This document shows positions 23,130-32,730 of a stretch of 64,000 nt of DNA, piece by piece. Source of the stretch: Coccinella septempunctata. Taxonomy: Eukaryota; Arthropoda; Insecta; Coleoptera; Coccinellidae. The stretch covers positions 42,520,116-42,584,115 of the forward strand of contig NC_058190.1 in the NCBI RefSeq assembly GCF_907165205.1, given 5' to 3'. The first letter of the stretch is position 1, and every line of letters begins with the position of its first letter. The notes under the pieces were generated by a model, which saw nothing but the letters and a program-made list of their open reading frames with translations, made no database searches and was not told the origin of the DNA. A program made the position numbers and the translations under genes.

Positions 23130-23142
23130 GCCACCAGGTGGC
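23130..23142. promoter_or_regulatory. GCCACCAGGTGGC palindrome, third copy
   Basis: A perfect 13-bp palindrome around a central A, preceded by AATTTC as in the second copy. It lies 227 bp past the stop of the OBP gene. Confidence 0.3.
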
Positions 23143-23368
23143 ATGGAAATCGCTGTTGAATTTTTAAGCTAGGCAGTGTATTTCACTCTGGATAAGTATT
23201 ATTGAGTAATTAATTGAGTATTACGAGATTATAAAGTATAATGTTATTCGAAGACAAATAGTACAATTCACAAATTTGCAAAATTGGTTGGATTCGCACT
23301 AAGAAATGCTAGTGCATAATATGTTTTACAATAAATATGTATTATGTATCAAGTATCCAGTTTCATGT

Positions 23369-25629
23369 TCATTCTAAATCCAGATTAAGGCAGTTCGATA
23401 GAGATTTGGAGAATTCACAGCCGTCTTTTGTATCTGAAAAAAAGTTATTGTTAAGATCAGTTTTACATCGTAGAATATCACTGATTACCCATGACTGATA
23501 GTTTTCCAAAGCATTTTCTAGCGTCCCTCAAAGATTTAATTCTCTTCATGTCATTTTGCGAGTAGTGTTCTTGGAGCCATTTTATCACCAAAGTTTCAGA
23601 TGGAAATCTTCCATCGTCCAGCTGTAAAAACCGAAAATACTTCGTGATTTGTAATTTATTCCCTTAAGAATTCAACGGATCATTTATATTGGTAAAAATA
23701 CAATGTTCAAAATGACAAAATATTCCCAATATCTCAAAGCTATTTCTGTTCATTTTTACCCAAGAACCTCCAAGAGGTATATAGTCTATATGGTATCAAG
23801 TATGCCTGAAGGAATAAAAAGAATATATTTTTATCTATCGAAAAAAAGTGATGGTGAATGAAAGATGGCGCCTGAATGTTAGACAAGTGCCTTTTTGAAA
23901 AGACTCTCGATGTAGGGGAACTACTTTTCAACAACTATAAGATATAGATAGCTTTACTTACCACTTCTAAATAACCAAACACACATTGACTGATACACTG
24001 AAAAAAAAAAGTAAGTTTTGGTTGATTGCGTAACATGTTGCGTAATGGATACTACAAACCTGATCTTCGTTTGTATCGGATCTTTTATTTCGTAATTTCC
24101 CAATATTGCTGTTCATTCCTTGCAAATAAGATGACAGGCCTCTTCCGTAACTGCCAAAACCTCTAGAATCATAGCCATTCCCTGTAAATTAATGTTCGGA
24201 ATCAACAGCTTTTATATGCAATTTTTTTATCGTAGAAGCAATATTCTACGGTTGAGCTGGGGAAATTGGCAACTAGGGCGACATAGCCGAGGCCAGCAAA
24301 CAGATGAGTACCTGCTTGCTATAGCCTCAGCTGCGCATCAGCTATCAATTTGCAGGCTCGACTAAAATGGAAAGTTTTTCATCCTTAGTACATAAATAAC
24401 AATTTTGTCATTTCAAATCATGCTTAGGAGCTTCGGCTCAAATTCATTGCAAGATATCGTACTGTCACGGCTGATATAAGAGTGTATTATAGGAATTCTT
24501 CAATCGAGTGGTGTAATTTAATTTTGGAGCTGAATGATGAATATTTAGCTGCACAAATTATATTAGGTATTTTGATATTTTTTTTTACTCTTCTTTCTGA
24601 AGGACACAATAGGAACAATCATTTAAACTGACGGTATTCGAACAAAATTCATAGCAAATAAAGCTCATTTAAAATTTTAAGACATTCCATTTTCTGAATT
24701 CATATGAAGAATGTAATTTTACCTCTACTGGTATAATCATATCCGCCATAGTTATTGTTTCTGTTGTAAGAGTTGCAATTAGGATCATTACCATCATAAC
24801 TGCCATAGTTTCCTTGGTTCCTATTACTATCATAACCACTAGAATGATAGTTTCCATAACTTCCATAAGAATTGTAATCGTTTTTGTTGTTATTGTTATT
24901 ATCATCGTTATAGTTAGAATTTGAGGATCCAAATAAATGATTTCGATTGTTGCTGTTTCCTTTATTATTTCTTCGATTGTTATTGTTACCATCTTCGTTG
25001 TCACCATTGTCCCCCCTGTTGTTGTTGTTGTTTTTCCTTCTATTGTTATTGTATTCCCTATTATATTTTTTATCGCTTGAATCATAATCCTCCTCTGATC
25101 CATCATTATCGTCGTTTTCATTCTGACTATCGTTATTTTCGTCGTTTTTCGAATTATGGTTGTTTCGTCTGTTGTTGTTGTTATTATTATTGTTATTCCT
25201 GTTGTCATTGTTTTTGTATTTACCGTTGAAGTTTTGCCTTCTACGAATTTTTCGGTTGTTCCTTTCGTCATGGCTTTGGTCTTCCCAGTCCTCATTTTCA
25301 TCGGATTCGGAATTCTCCTTGAAATTCCTGCTTTTTGTCTTTCTCCGATTATCCATTTTTCTCTGTCTATTGTTGCCGTTGTTACTGGAGTAGCTGTTCT
25401 CTTCACTGGTTATTTCCACACCGCATTCTTTCAGCAATTTTCTGGCTTCTGTTCGAAGGATGTTATCGGTTTCGGTTGATGAAGAATTGTTGTGGTATTC
25501 TGAATTCGAGTTGTTTCTGAGAGCATCCGACAATTTGTTCTCTTTCTTGTAATGATCTGAACCACCGAATGCATGATAGGCACTCAGGAAGAGTAAAAAA
25601 ATAGGCAATGTAGACTCGATTGAAGCCAT
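23369..25629 (-). CDS. Odorant-binding protein with giant Asn-rich insert
   Basis: Five exons: 24723-25629, 24060-24181, 23962-23997, 23489-23621 and 23369-23433, all GT-AG with consistent phases, encode 420 residues. A signal peptide covers about residues 1-21 (MASIESTLPIFLLFLSAYHA). The six OBP cysteines are at 69, 344, 348, 392, 405 and 414. Spacings C2-x3-C3, C3-x43-C4, C4-x12-C5 and C5-x8-C6 are classic, but C1-C2 is 274 residues instead of about 25-35. The insert (about 80-330) is mostly Asn with Asp, Arg, Lys, Ser, then Tyr/Gly repeats, and has an extra Cys at 285. An RNKR site (333-336) just before C2 could be cut by a furin-type protease. OBPs carry small hydrophobic ligands in sensillum lymph. 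The insert in C1-C2 suggests the Obp59a-type lineage, but I cannot confirm this. Length is two to three times the usual. Confidence 0.88.
24240..24375. repeat. GC-richer, hairpin-prone island in OBP intron 1
   Basis: GGTTGAGCTGGGGAAATTG at the left is partly complementary to CAATTTGCAGGCTCGAC at the right, with further imperfect pairing inside (GCCGAGGC against GCCTCAGC). Base composition differs from the surrounding AT-rich intron. It could be a SINE or MITE fragment or a structured RNA. No tRNA-like promoter boxes recognised. Confidence 0.3.
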
Positions 25630-26827
25630 AGCGGAAAACGAATGGGCGATACAGATGGATCAAAAGAAACTTATAAATTTGGAAACAATACATGTCAGGA
25701 ATAATTGTTGAAATCGCAGTTTTAATTGAGATCTACGTTTCCTGATCGATTTTGCTATTATCAGAATGCGTGATGTATGAATAATTTCGTGAGATGTCGA
25801 GAGCTTTGAGGGATAAGGTCGGAAATGAAATGGAAGTAGGTTAATACATTTAAATTTGATTAAGCCACCATAATTATGGTCATCATATTGGCTAATGTGT
25901 ATATCTAACTCTCTTTAATTAGGTGATTTTGATACCAACATAGTATTTTTATATTATATGCATTTTTATTATGCATGCATGTATGTGAGATAGGCAGGTG
26001 ATGATCTGAATGCAAAATTGTGCATTAAATTTCATATCCTGGAATCTCGAATCCTGGATGAAGCTCTGCGTTCTGTATAATACCTACCTAGAGTGCGAGT
26101 CTCTACCTCGAAATAAATTCAGTTAATCAGGTTTTTTGTTGTAAATATGCCCTTAGGATAGGTCGATTAGTGTTTTTAGTTTCGTTTATTTTTATTTTTT
26201 TGAAAATGTTATTCATCGTGTCCCAAATTGCAGATACATATCTACATATATGTCTAAATGGAATACCAATTTTTTTTCATAACTTATGGGTAAATCAAGT
26301 AATATACTCGTACCAGATAATCAATTATTTCAATTTAGTTCGAAAATAAAGAAATCTGATCTAGGTACTGATCTATCAGATCTGATTTCAACTAGTAACT
26401 CAAATATATGTTTCTTCATGGAATGCTCAAAATGTTGTCCATTCAAAGTAACTGATGACAATATATCCTGTGAACGGAACTTTAACTCATTTTGTATATG
26501 TATTTCTAATTAGTTCGGCTGATATTCGTCTACACTCCCCTGTTATTTGTTCTTGTAGGTAACTGCACAATGTTTTCCAGTTTGGTCTAAAAACCTTCGC
26601 TTTTCAGGTACCTACCCAAATAAGCTTAGCAATCGTCCAGGTTTCAAATCTGGAGACCTGAAGAACTTAATTTTGTTTTCTTGTCCCCTACCTTATTGAA
26701 ATTTCAATCTTGTGGGTCCCAGTTGAGTACGGAATTTTATATCGCTAATATACGCTCGATAGGTACGATGCTACTCTCCATAGTTGTTTTTATTTAACAC
26801 TTTTATTCAAGGAACGGAATGGTGAAC
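25630..26827. other. Upstream of OBP gene, to the Penelope element
   Basis: AT-rich. It holds the OBP promoter and, at about 26095-26170, a segment (CGAAATAAATTCAGTTAATCAGG then TTTTTTGTTGT.AATAT) that recurs near 55408-55480 (family D). No supported gene. Confidence 0.45.
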
Positions 26828-26841
26828 AAATATTTCTTGTC
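26828..26841. repeat. Target-site duplication, left
   Basis: AAATATTTCTTGTC, repeated exactly at 28683-28696, flanks the Penelope-like element. Confidence 0.8.
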
Positions 26842-26910
26842 TCTTCACAAACCTTTTAGGGCTTTCACTCCCAATCTCTGAAACAAAATCAATTAAAAAA
26901 GAAATCAACG
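26840..26910. repeat. Left arm of 71-bp inverted repeat
   Basis: Starts TCTCTTCACAAACC and ends AAATCAACG. It is the exact reverse complement of 28574-28644. Confidence 0.9.
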
Positions 26911-28328
26911 GATCCCCCTGTCAAAATTTTGCTAAATATATTTTACAATTTTTGAACCCATTAACAGGAAAATCAACTAGTTTTTTGAAAAATACTCAAC
27001 ACTTTCTTGAAAAATTAAGAAATTCTAATTTAAATGCAACAGACATCTTAGTAAGTTTTGATGTAGTAAATCTTTTTCCAAATGTTCCAGTTGATAAAAC
27101 TCTTGAAATAGTGAGAACAAAATTGATTAATGATAGAACCATTTATGAAAATTCGAAATTGACTATTGATGATATAATGGAGATATTAGAAGTTTGCCTG
27201 AATTCCACATATTTTCAATTAGATGATGTTTTCTATAAACAAAAATTTGGTATGGCTATGGGTTCTCCTTTATCACCAGTAATGAGTAACATATTCATGG
27301 AATCTTTCGAACAAAAATATATAGACACATACCCACTAAAACCAAAGACTTGGTGGCGATATGTAGACGATATTTTTGTGATTTGGCAACATGGTAGAGA
27401 TGAACTAGAGAATTTTTTTGATCATATCAACAACAAAGAACCTACAATAAAATTTACAATGGAATTAGAGCAGGATAACAAAATTTCATTCCTAGATGTT
27501 TCAATAAAAAAGTTTCCGAATTATTTTGAAACGAGCGTATACCGAAAAAAGACACATACTAATAGATATTTAAATTTTTATTCCAATCACCAAGTAAGTG
27601 TCAAAAGAGGTATCATTAAAACACTTTATGATAGAGCTAATTTAATTTCATCTACACCCGAAATTAGAAATAATGAAGTTGACTTTATTAAACATTTTCT
27701 TAGGGATAATCAATACCCAAAAGATTTTATTGAAAAAACAATATTAAATTTAGAGAGAAAAATGACTAACCAAAATCGTAATAATGATCAGGAACAACCA
27801 ACAAACCGTCAAGAACAACCAAATTTGTTGAATGTAATTCCTTATGTTAATGGCCTTTCAGAAAAAATAAGAAGAATCGGTTCGAAGTTCAACATACGAA
27901 CTGTTTTTAAAACGCAAAATGATTTAAGATCTATATTAACAAAAACTAAACCTTTGAACGAAAAACAAAAATCAAAAAATTGTATTTACAACATACCCTG
28001 TATTTGTGGTACAACTTATACAGGTGAAACGTCCAGACCTCTAGAAATAAGAAAACGCGAACATAAAAATAATATTAAAAATAGAGAAATTAATCGATCG
28101 CAAATCGCAGATCACATTTGTTCTAATACGGGAGACCACATGATGGATTGGGACAACACTAAAATTTTAATGACAGAACCAGACCATTATAAACGAAAAA
28201 TTAAAGAGTCTACGTGTATTCTATTAGATCAGGATAATAATTTGGCAAATTGTTCGGTAGGAATAGATCATATTTGGATCAATTTATTAAAGAAGGAACT
28301 GTCATCCGGTAATTTCAAAATTAAATGA
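26910..28328 (+). CDS. Penelope reverse transcriptase with GIY-YIG endonuclease (N-truncated)
   Basis: A single open frame of 472 codons with no start codon near its 5' end, because the N-terminus has been lost. It opens mid-RT (GSPCQNFAKYILQFLNPLTG). FDVVNLFPNVP holds the first catalytic Asp, MGSPLSPVMSNIFME follows, and WWRYVDDIF is the RT active-site motif C. A linker rich in Asn and Gln precedes the C-terminal GIY-YIG nuclease (CIYNIPCICGTTYTGETSRP with IRKREH). In Penelope elements RT copies the RNA at a nick made by the GIY-YIG domain. The missing fingers region makes this copy non-functional by itself. Base composition resembles the surroundings. The sense strand carries no stops. Confidence 0.92.
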   Translation, partial: GSPCQNFAKYILQFLNPLTGKSTSFLKNTQHFLEKLRNSNLNATDILVSFDVVNLFPNVPVDKTLEIVRTKLINDRTIYENSKLTIDDIMEILEVCLNSTYFQLDDVFYKQKFGMAMGSPLSPVMSNIFMESFEQKYIDTYPLKPKTWWRYVDDIFVIWQHGRDELENFFDHINNKEPTIKFTMELEQDNKISFLDVSIKKFPNYFETSVYRKKTHTNRYLNFYSNHQVSVKRGIIKTLYDRANLISSTPEIRNNEVDFIKHFLRDNQYPKDFIEKTILNLERKMTNQNRNNDQEQPTNRQEQPNLLNVIPYVNGLSEKIRRIGSKFNIRTVFKTQNDLRSILTKTKPLNEKQKSKNCIYNIPCICGTTYTGETSRPLEIRKREHKNNIKNREINRSQIADHICSNTGDHMMDWDNTKILMTEPDHYKRKIKESTCILLDQDNNLANCSVGIDHIWINLLKKELSSGNFKIK

Positions 28329-28414
28329 ATCAACGTTTCTGTGCAGTCTCTGTTTCTGTGTGTTGACAATTAATGTCAGACAAAAAGCGACAATTCCAGA
28401 AGATTTTCAAAAGT

Positions 28415-28490
28415 AGATTTTTTCGTCTGATGAAGGAGTCTGATATAGACTCCGAAACGTTACGAAGAATTATAATTTCAACGTTATTTA
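28415..28490 (+). ncRNA. Hammerhead-ribozyme-like core in Penelope 3' region
   Basis: CTGATGA (28427-28433), stem II GGAGTC/GACTCC (28435-28440 with 28448-28453, 7-nt loop), then GAAA (28454-28457). A 5-bp stem III follows, ACGTT (28457-28461) with AACGT (28480-28484), then T as the cleavage-site H. This is the order of a type I hammerhead. Two weaknesses: one extra A lies between CTGATGA and stem II, and stem I pairing is poor. Hammerheads are known in the terminal repeats of Penelope-like elements. Confidence 0.6.
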
Positions 28491-28573
28491 TTTTGAGTTC
28501 ATTGTCAGGCAACAATTTTTTCTAGTTAATTTGCTCCTGACAAATTAGTGCAAGAATTTACGCAGGAGCAAAT

Positions 28574-28644
28574 CGTTGATTTCTTTTTTAATTGATTTTG
28601 TTTCAGAGATTGGGAGTGAAAGCCCTAAAAGGTTTGTGAAGAGA
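28574..28644. repeat. Right arm of 71-bp inverted repeat
   Basis: Exact reverse complement of 26840-26910. It lies in the element's 3' terminal region. Confidence 0.9.
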
Positions 28645-28682
28645 TGCAAAATCCTCCCAAAATAAATTTCAATCGATATCTG

Positions 28683-28696
28683 AAATATTTCTTGTC
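28683..28696. repeat. Target-site duplication, right
   Basis: Exact copy of 26828-26841. Confidence 0.8.
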
Positions 28697-31310
28697 ATTC
28701 CATTTTTGAACTGCTTGAATTATTTCATTGAGTTGAATCACATTCTTTCATATTCGAATTTGTTGAGGCATTTCGATATATTTTTAACGACAAGAAGGAA
28801 TGAGAATGTATATTTTGTACGCATGTGTAACTTGACATACCTACCCTTTAGGAGTAGAGATTAAAATTAGGATTGCTATTGAAAAAATCATCTAGAATCT
28901 GAGACACATGCACACTGTAGGTATAACATACGTCCATTACTTCGTATACTCATTTATGATAGTAAAACAATTTTTCGCGCTTACTTCAGCCGGCTCTGTC
29001 TCTACCAACCGGCTTCTTAACTAGAATGGATGTCGTCCAATTTTTTTCATGATAAAACTACGAACTTCAGAAGGTGAACAACTCGATGAAACTCGCATTA
29101 AATGAATGAACCTGAAATGTGATATGTTTAAATAGAATTAATTGTAATGAGAGTCTGTACAGTATACAGGGTGTAAATGAATAGTTACGACATATATTAA
29201 TAGGGGGTGATTGCTTATCAAAAGATAGTGTTGGTCTTTCATAGAAATCAATAAGTTAACCAACCTATTATTAAAAAAATGAATGATAAAAACAACTCAA
29301 TTCTTAGGTAATAGTTTCCATTAAAAAACTCAACTACCTTTCACCCCTTGTACACAGAGGGTACATATTCAAAATTCCTCAATTATGCTTGCATAAAAAA
29401 TTGTCTTTCAAAATGAAAATTAACCTACATTGATTACAAAATAGGTAGTGAATACCGAAGATATGAAGTATATGCGGTGCTTTATTTGACCACTCCATCT
29501 GTTTAGTCGATTCAAAAGTTTTGGTAGTGATTAACTGAAATGAAGACCAAATCAGTCAGTGGTAAAGTATAAAAATAGCAGAGTATGGTTCAGGTATCAT
29601 TATCCATTCCGGTAACACCAAAGTTCATTATCATAAATAATATTTATGTGACAATCATTGTGTTGTTGATAGTAGTTCGAAGAAGATGAGTGGATGACAT
29701 CGAAAATATCAGTAAAATGGGGAATAACCTAATACATAGCACTGAAATATAATACTGAAACTTATTAGTCATTCATCATAAAACGAGGAAAGAATATAAA
29801 TAAAAAAACACTAAACACATTTAACAGATCAATGAATTTGAATATTCATTACCAACTATACCATTTATTCTATTTTTGAAACAATAAAGCGTGTTCGAAC
29901 AATAACAAACCAACTCATATAATTCGTAATATGTACATACCTACTCATGTCAGTTTCTACAATAAACATTCTTAGTTGGAGTATTGTTATAGGTCTAGGA
30001 ATTCGAATTCTTTTTACAAGCGTCAATCATGTACCTACCCTTCATAATTTTTCAGTTCTTGTCGAGTTGGCTGAATATTCCTAGGCGAAACACTTACGAA
30101 AAACATTCACGCATAGTTCATCAGCAACATAATATCAGATTTCTGGCCAGTTTCATAATTTATTTTTTGAGTGACTTCAACTGGAAGGCTTCCTTCTTCC
30201 TTTAGTCCAAAAATGGAACAAAAGGAAGCTTTAAAATTAAAGTAAATTCAAGATTGATTATGAAACTGGCATTCATACAAGCACCAAATATGTGAGGAAA
30301 GTGGATAAGAAATTTAACGAATATTCTGATATATTTCATTAGGTTTTACTATTATATTGTGTTTTACTATATTACATAATATAAGGTTTAATTTGTATTC
30401 AATAGTTTATTTCACTGAGATCAGATGTAACGAAATGGTTTATCATCTTCTGAATCTTCCACATATAGTATTCCATCAACGATTTGGTTTTTGGTCGAAT
30501 TGATTTTCGAATGATTTAAATATGTATGTACTGTATACGTGACAAATATGTGATTCGTAATCTCTATTTTCTCATTTATATGTTGACGAGAAGGATTCTG
30601 CTAACATCCTGTTCACATATGATTCTTTTCAAAATATTCAAATAAAAAAAATCAATCTAAAATGTCTAAAATGTCCAATCGACTGTACCTATACTTTGGT
30701 TTCAGATGAAGCTGCTTTTGTTTTGTTTGGACATTTTTGGAAATGTACAAAAAGTTTGTGAATCATGTGTGAACATGCCAGCACATCCTGCATAGGTATT
30801 TTCATTTCCTTATACTTCATCAACTTTAAATAGTTATGAGTAATCAGTTTTTTGAGATCACTGAGTTAACGAACATTGTTGAAATTTACTCAACTTTATT
30901 TTCTCATACATTTGAATTTGCTCCTAATTTGCAGTACCTATTCCTTAACCGGTTTCATTGTGCAATTGTTATTCATATCCAAAGTTCCCTCAATAAAAAT
31001 ATGTTGTTGTCATTTATCGCGTAGTATGAATTCAGCAATATTCTCATCAGTTAATTATTTTTTTCGAAGGAATTAGTGATCCAAGCGAACTTTTGCAATT
31101 AAATCAATCTCGTGTTATGTGTGATATTCTGAAATTATGGTCATTCTATTCGCAAACACGTTTCCTCATTAGAGGTTTCGTAATATATGTCGTGCAGTAA
31201 ATTAAGGCTTTTGATGCACCGAATTGAATTGGTGATTGTCTTGTCATTAGTTTGTTAATATATTCAGGAAAATCTTTGATTTATGGATTCAAATAACCAT
31301 AACCATGTTT
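28697..31310. other. Intergenic, repeat fragments
   Basis: No supported gene. A repeat beginning ACAGGGTGTAAATGAATAGTTACGA at about 29167 resembles the ends of family B. The rest is AT-rich, with nothing recognised. Confidence 0.45.
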
Positions 31311-31988
31311 GTACAGGGTGGTCAAAATTGGTGATACCTGAACTACAACTTTTTCAACCCAACGAGATAGAAAAAATGCATGGCATATTACGGTCGTCTT
31401 TTTTCGAGAAACTAATAATGCATTCCTCTATCTTCTTCTGTTTTCGAGTTATAGGTCAAAATTAAAATTTCAACTTTGGTCATTATCTCCGTTTCTGTTT
31501 AAGCTAGGATGTTGAAATGATAGCAATCCAGTGGCGTAATATGATTTTTTCCAACAGGTATATTCGCTGAGCTATAACATGAAGGTGTGTTATGAAATAT
31601 ATTTCTGAAACGGCAAAAAATGGAGATTCTTTCTAAGTCATTTCAAACTACTGTTTTTATAAGAGAAAACACAACTTTATGTTATAGCTCAGCAAATAAA
31701 CCTATAGAAAAAATCATAGTACGCCACTGGATTTCTATCAAAAAGGTGTCTGCACAATGTTTTCATTTCCATATCCTAGCACAAACAGAAACGGAGATAA
31801 TGACCAAAGTTGAAATCGCCCAAATTTTTTTGGCCTATAACTCAAAAACAAAAGAAGATAGAGGAATGCAGTTGATAGCATCCTTAGTTTCTGGAGAAAA
31901 AACGACATGAATAGCACATTCATTTTCCTCTATCTCGATGGGTTAAAAAGTTGCAGTTCAGGTATCACCAATTTTACCCACCCTGTAC
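31311..31988. mobile_element. Foldback element with about 300-bp terminal inverted repeats
   Basis: Starts GTACAGGGTGG and ends CCACCCTGTAC. The left arm (31311 to about 31600) and right arm (about 31660-31988) are similar over nearly their whole length as reverse complements. Matching blocks include ATTGGTGATACCTGAACT, TTTCAACTTTGGTCATTATC and CTGAGCTATAACAT, separated by roughly 60 bp of unpaired centre. The arms differ by scattered changes, so the element is not recent. Short frames inside it are not genes. No clear target duplication. Confidence 0.85.
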
Positions 31989-32676
31989 ATTGTGTTTCAC
32001 ATGAGCGAAAAAGCAAGCAGGATGTTTACTAAATATAAGAAAAATGGAGTATTATTTCGTGAATAAACATAGGGTCACATAAGCACCCCTTCTGAGATAC
32101 GGGGTGTTAAAATTTCACGTTTCCGTTGATGAATAGGCAAGAGATATTTCGTTGAAATTTTCTATAAGTAAATAGTCTTTCATTATTCTCAACAAAAAAT
32201 AAAATCATCCGCCTACTGTTTGTAGCATAGTACACTACGAATAGTTACAAAAATATCACAGAAATGTTTAAGAATGCGTAATTTTTCTACTATTTCAGGA
32301 CGTTTCGCCTAGAAACACTTGAGTTCAGAGCATTAGACCAGGAGTACCTACCTTTTTTTATATCCTTAACGACATTTTCATACCCCATTAGCAGTGTCGA
32401 AGAAAAAGAAATAGAATCAAGATTCAGATACTACAGTCAATGAATCGACACCAAATGATGGGTTTTTCCTTTGGAAAAATTGTGAGATTAACCCGTACAA
32501 CCAGAACTTCTCTGTTGTTTACTACTGACTCATATATGGGCATTAAAAAAATTGCGGCACAGTAGACGAATCAATGCACCCAGATCCCGCATCTTGTTCT
32601 TCGCATTCTGGCCTTGACCAGGTGCTATTGAAGAAGCACTGATTGCACGGTCAAAGCCCTTGAAACTCCTTGTGTC
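31989..32676. other. Upstream of the Gly/Trp-rich gene
   Basis: AT-rich until about 32560, then a GC-richer stretch (about 32565-32660) directly before the TATA box, presumably the proximal promoter. No gene recognised. Confidence 0.4.
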
Positions 32677-32684
32677 TATATATA
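32677..32684 (+). promoter_or_regulatory. TATA box
   Basis: TATATATA, 47 bp upstream of the start codon at 32731, within a GC-richer proximal region. The spacing suits a short 5' leader. Confidence 0.55.
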
Positions 32685-32730
32685 CTCCACCCATGAATTT
32701 CCACCATCAAAACGATCGGTGTCTTTAGCA

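Larger units (their letters stand above)
22374..23368. other. Gap between AIMP3 and the OBP gene
   Basis: Contains the AIMP3 promoter side and the OBP gene's 3' flank. It holds a short alternating repeat, ATATATATATAT, near 22817-22834, and two CACCAGGTGGC palindromes (listed separately). No supported gene. Confidence 0.5.
26842..28682 (+). mobile_element. 5'-truncated Penelope-like retroelement
   Basis: An element of about 1.84 kb bounded by a 14-bp direct duplication (26828-26841 and 28683-28696). A perfect 71-bp inverted repeat joins its ends: 26840-26910 against 28574-28644. The coding region is open from the exact end of the left repeat (26910), so the 5' half of the element was replaced by an inverted copy of the 3' end. 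This is a structure known for Penelope insertions. A hammerhead-ribozyme-like core follows the coding region. The copy looks young: the inverted repeat is identical and the frame unbroken. Confidence 0.88.

Noticed and set aside
24921..25479. Plus-strand frames rich in Cys, Tyr, Val and Phe
   Set aside because: They are antisense to the AAC/AAT-rich codons of the OBP's Asn tract, which leaves all frames open by composition.
31620..31923. Frames on both strands inside the foldback element
   Set aside because: They follow the inverted arms and have no domain or codon signal.
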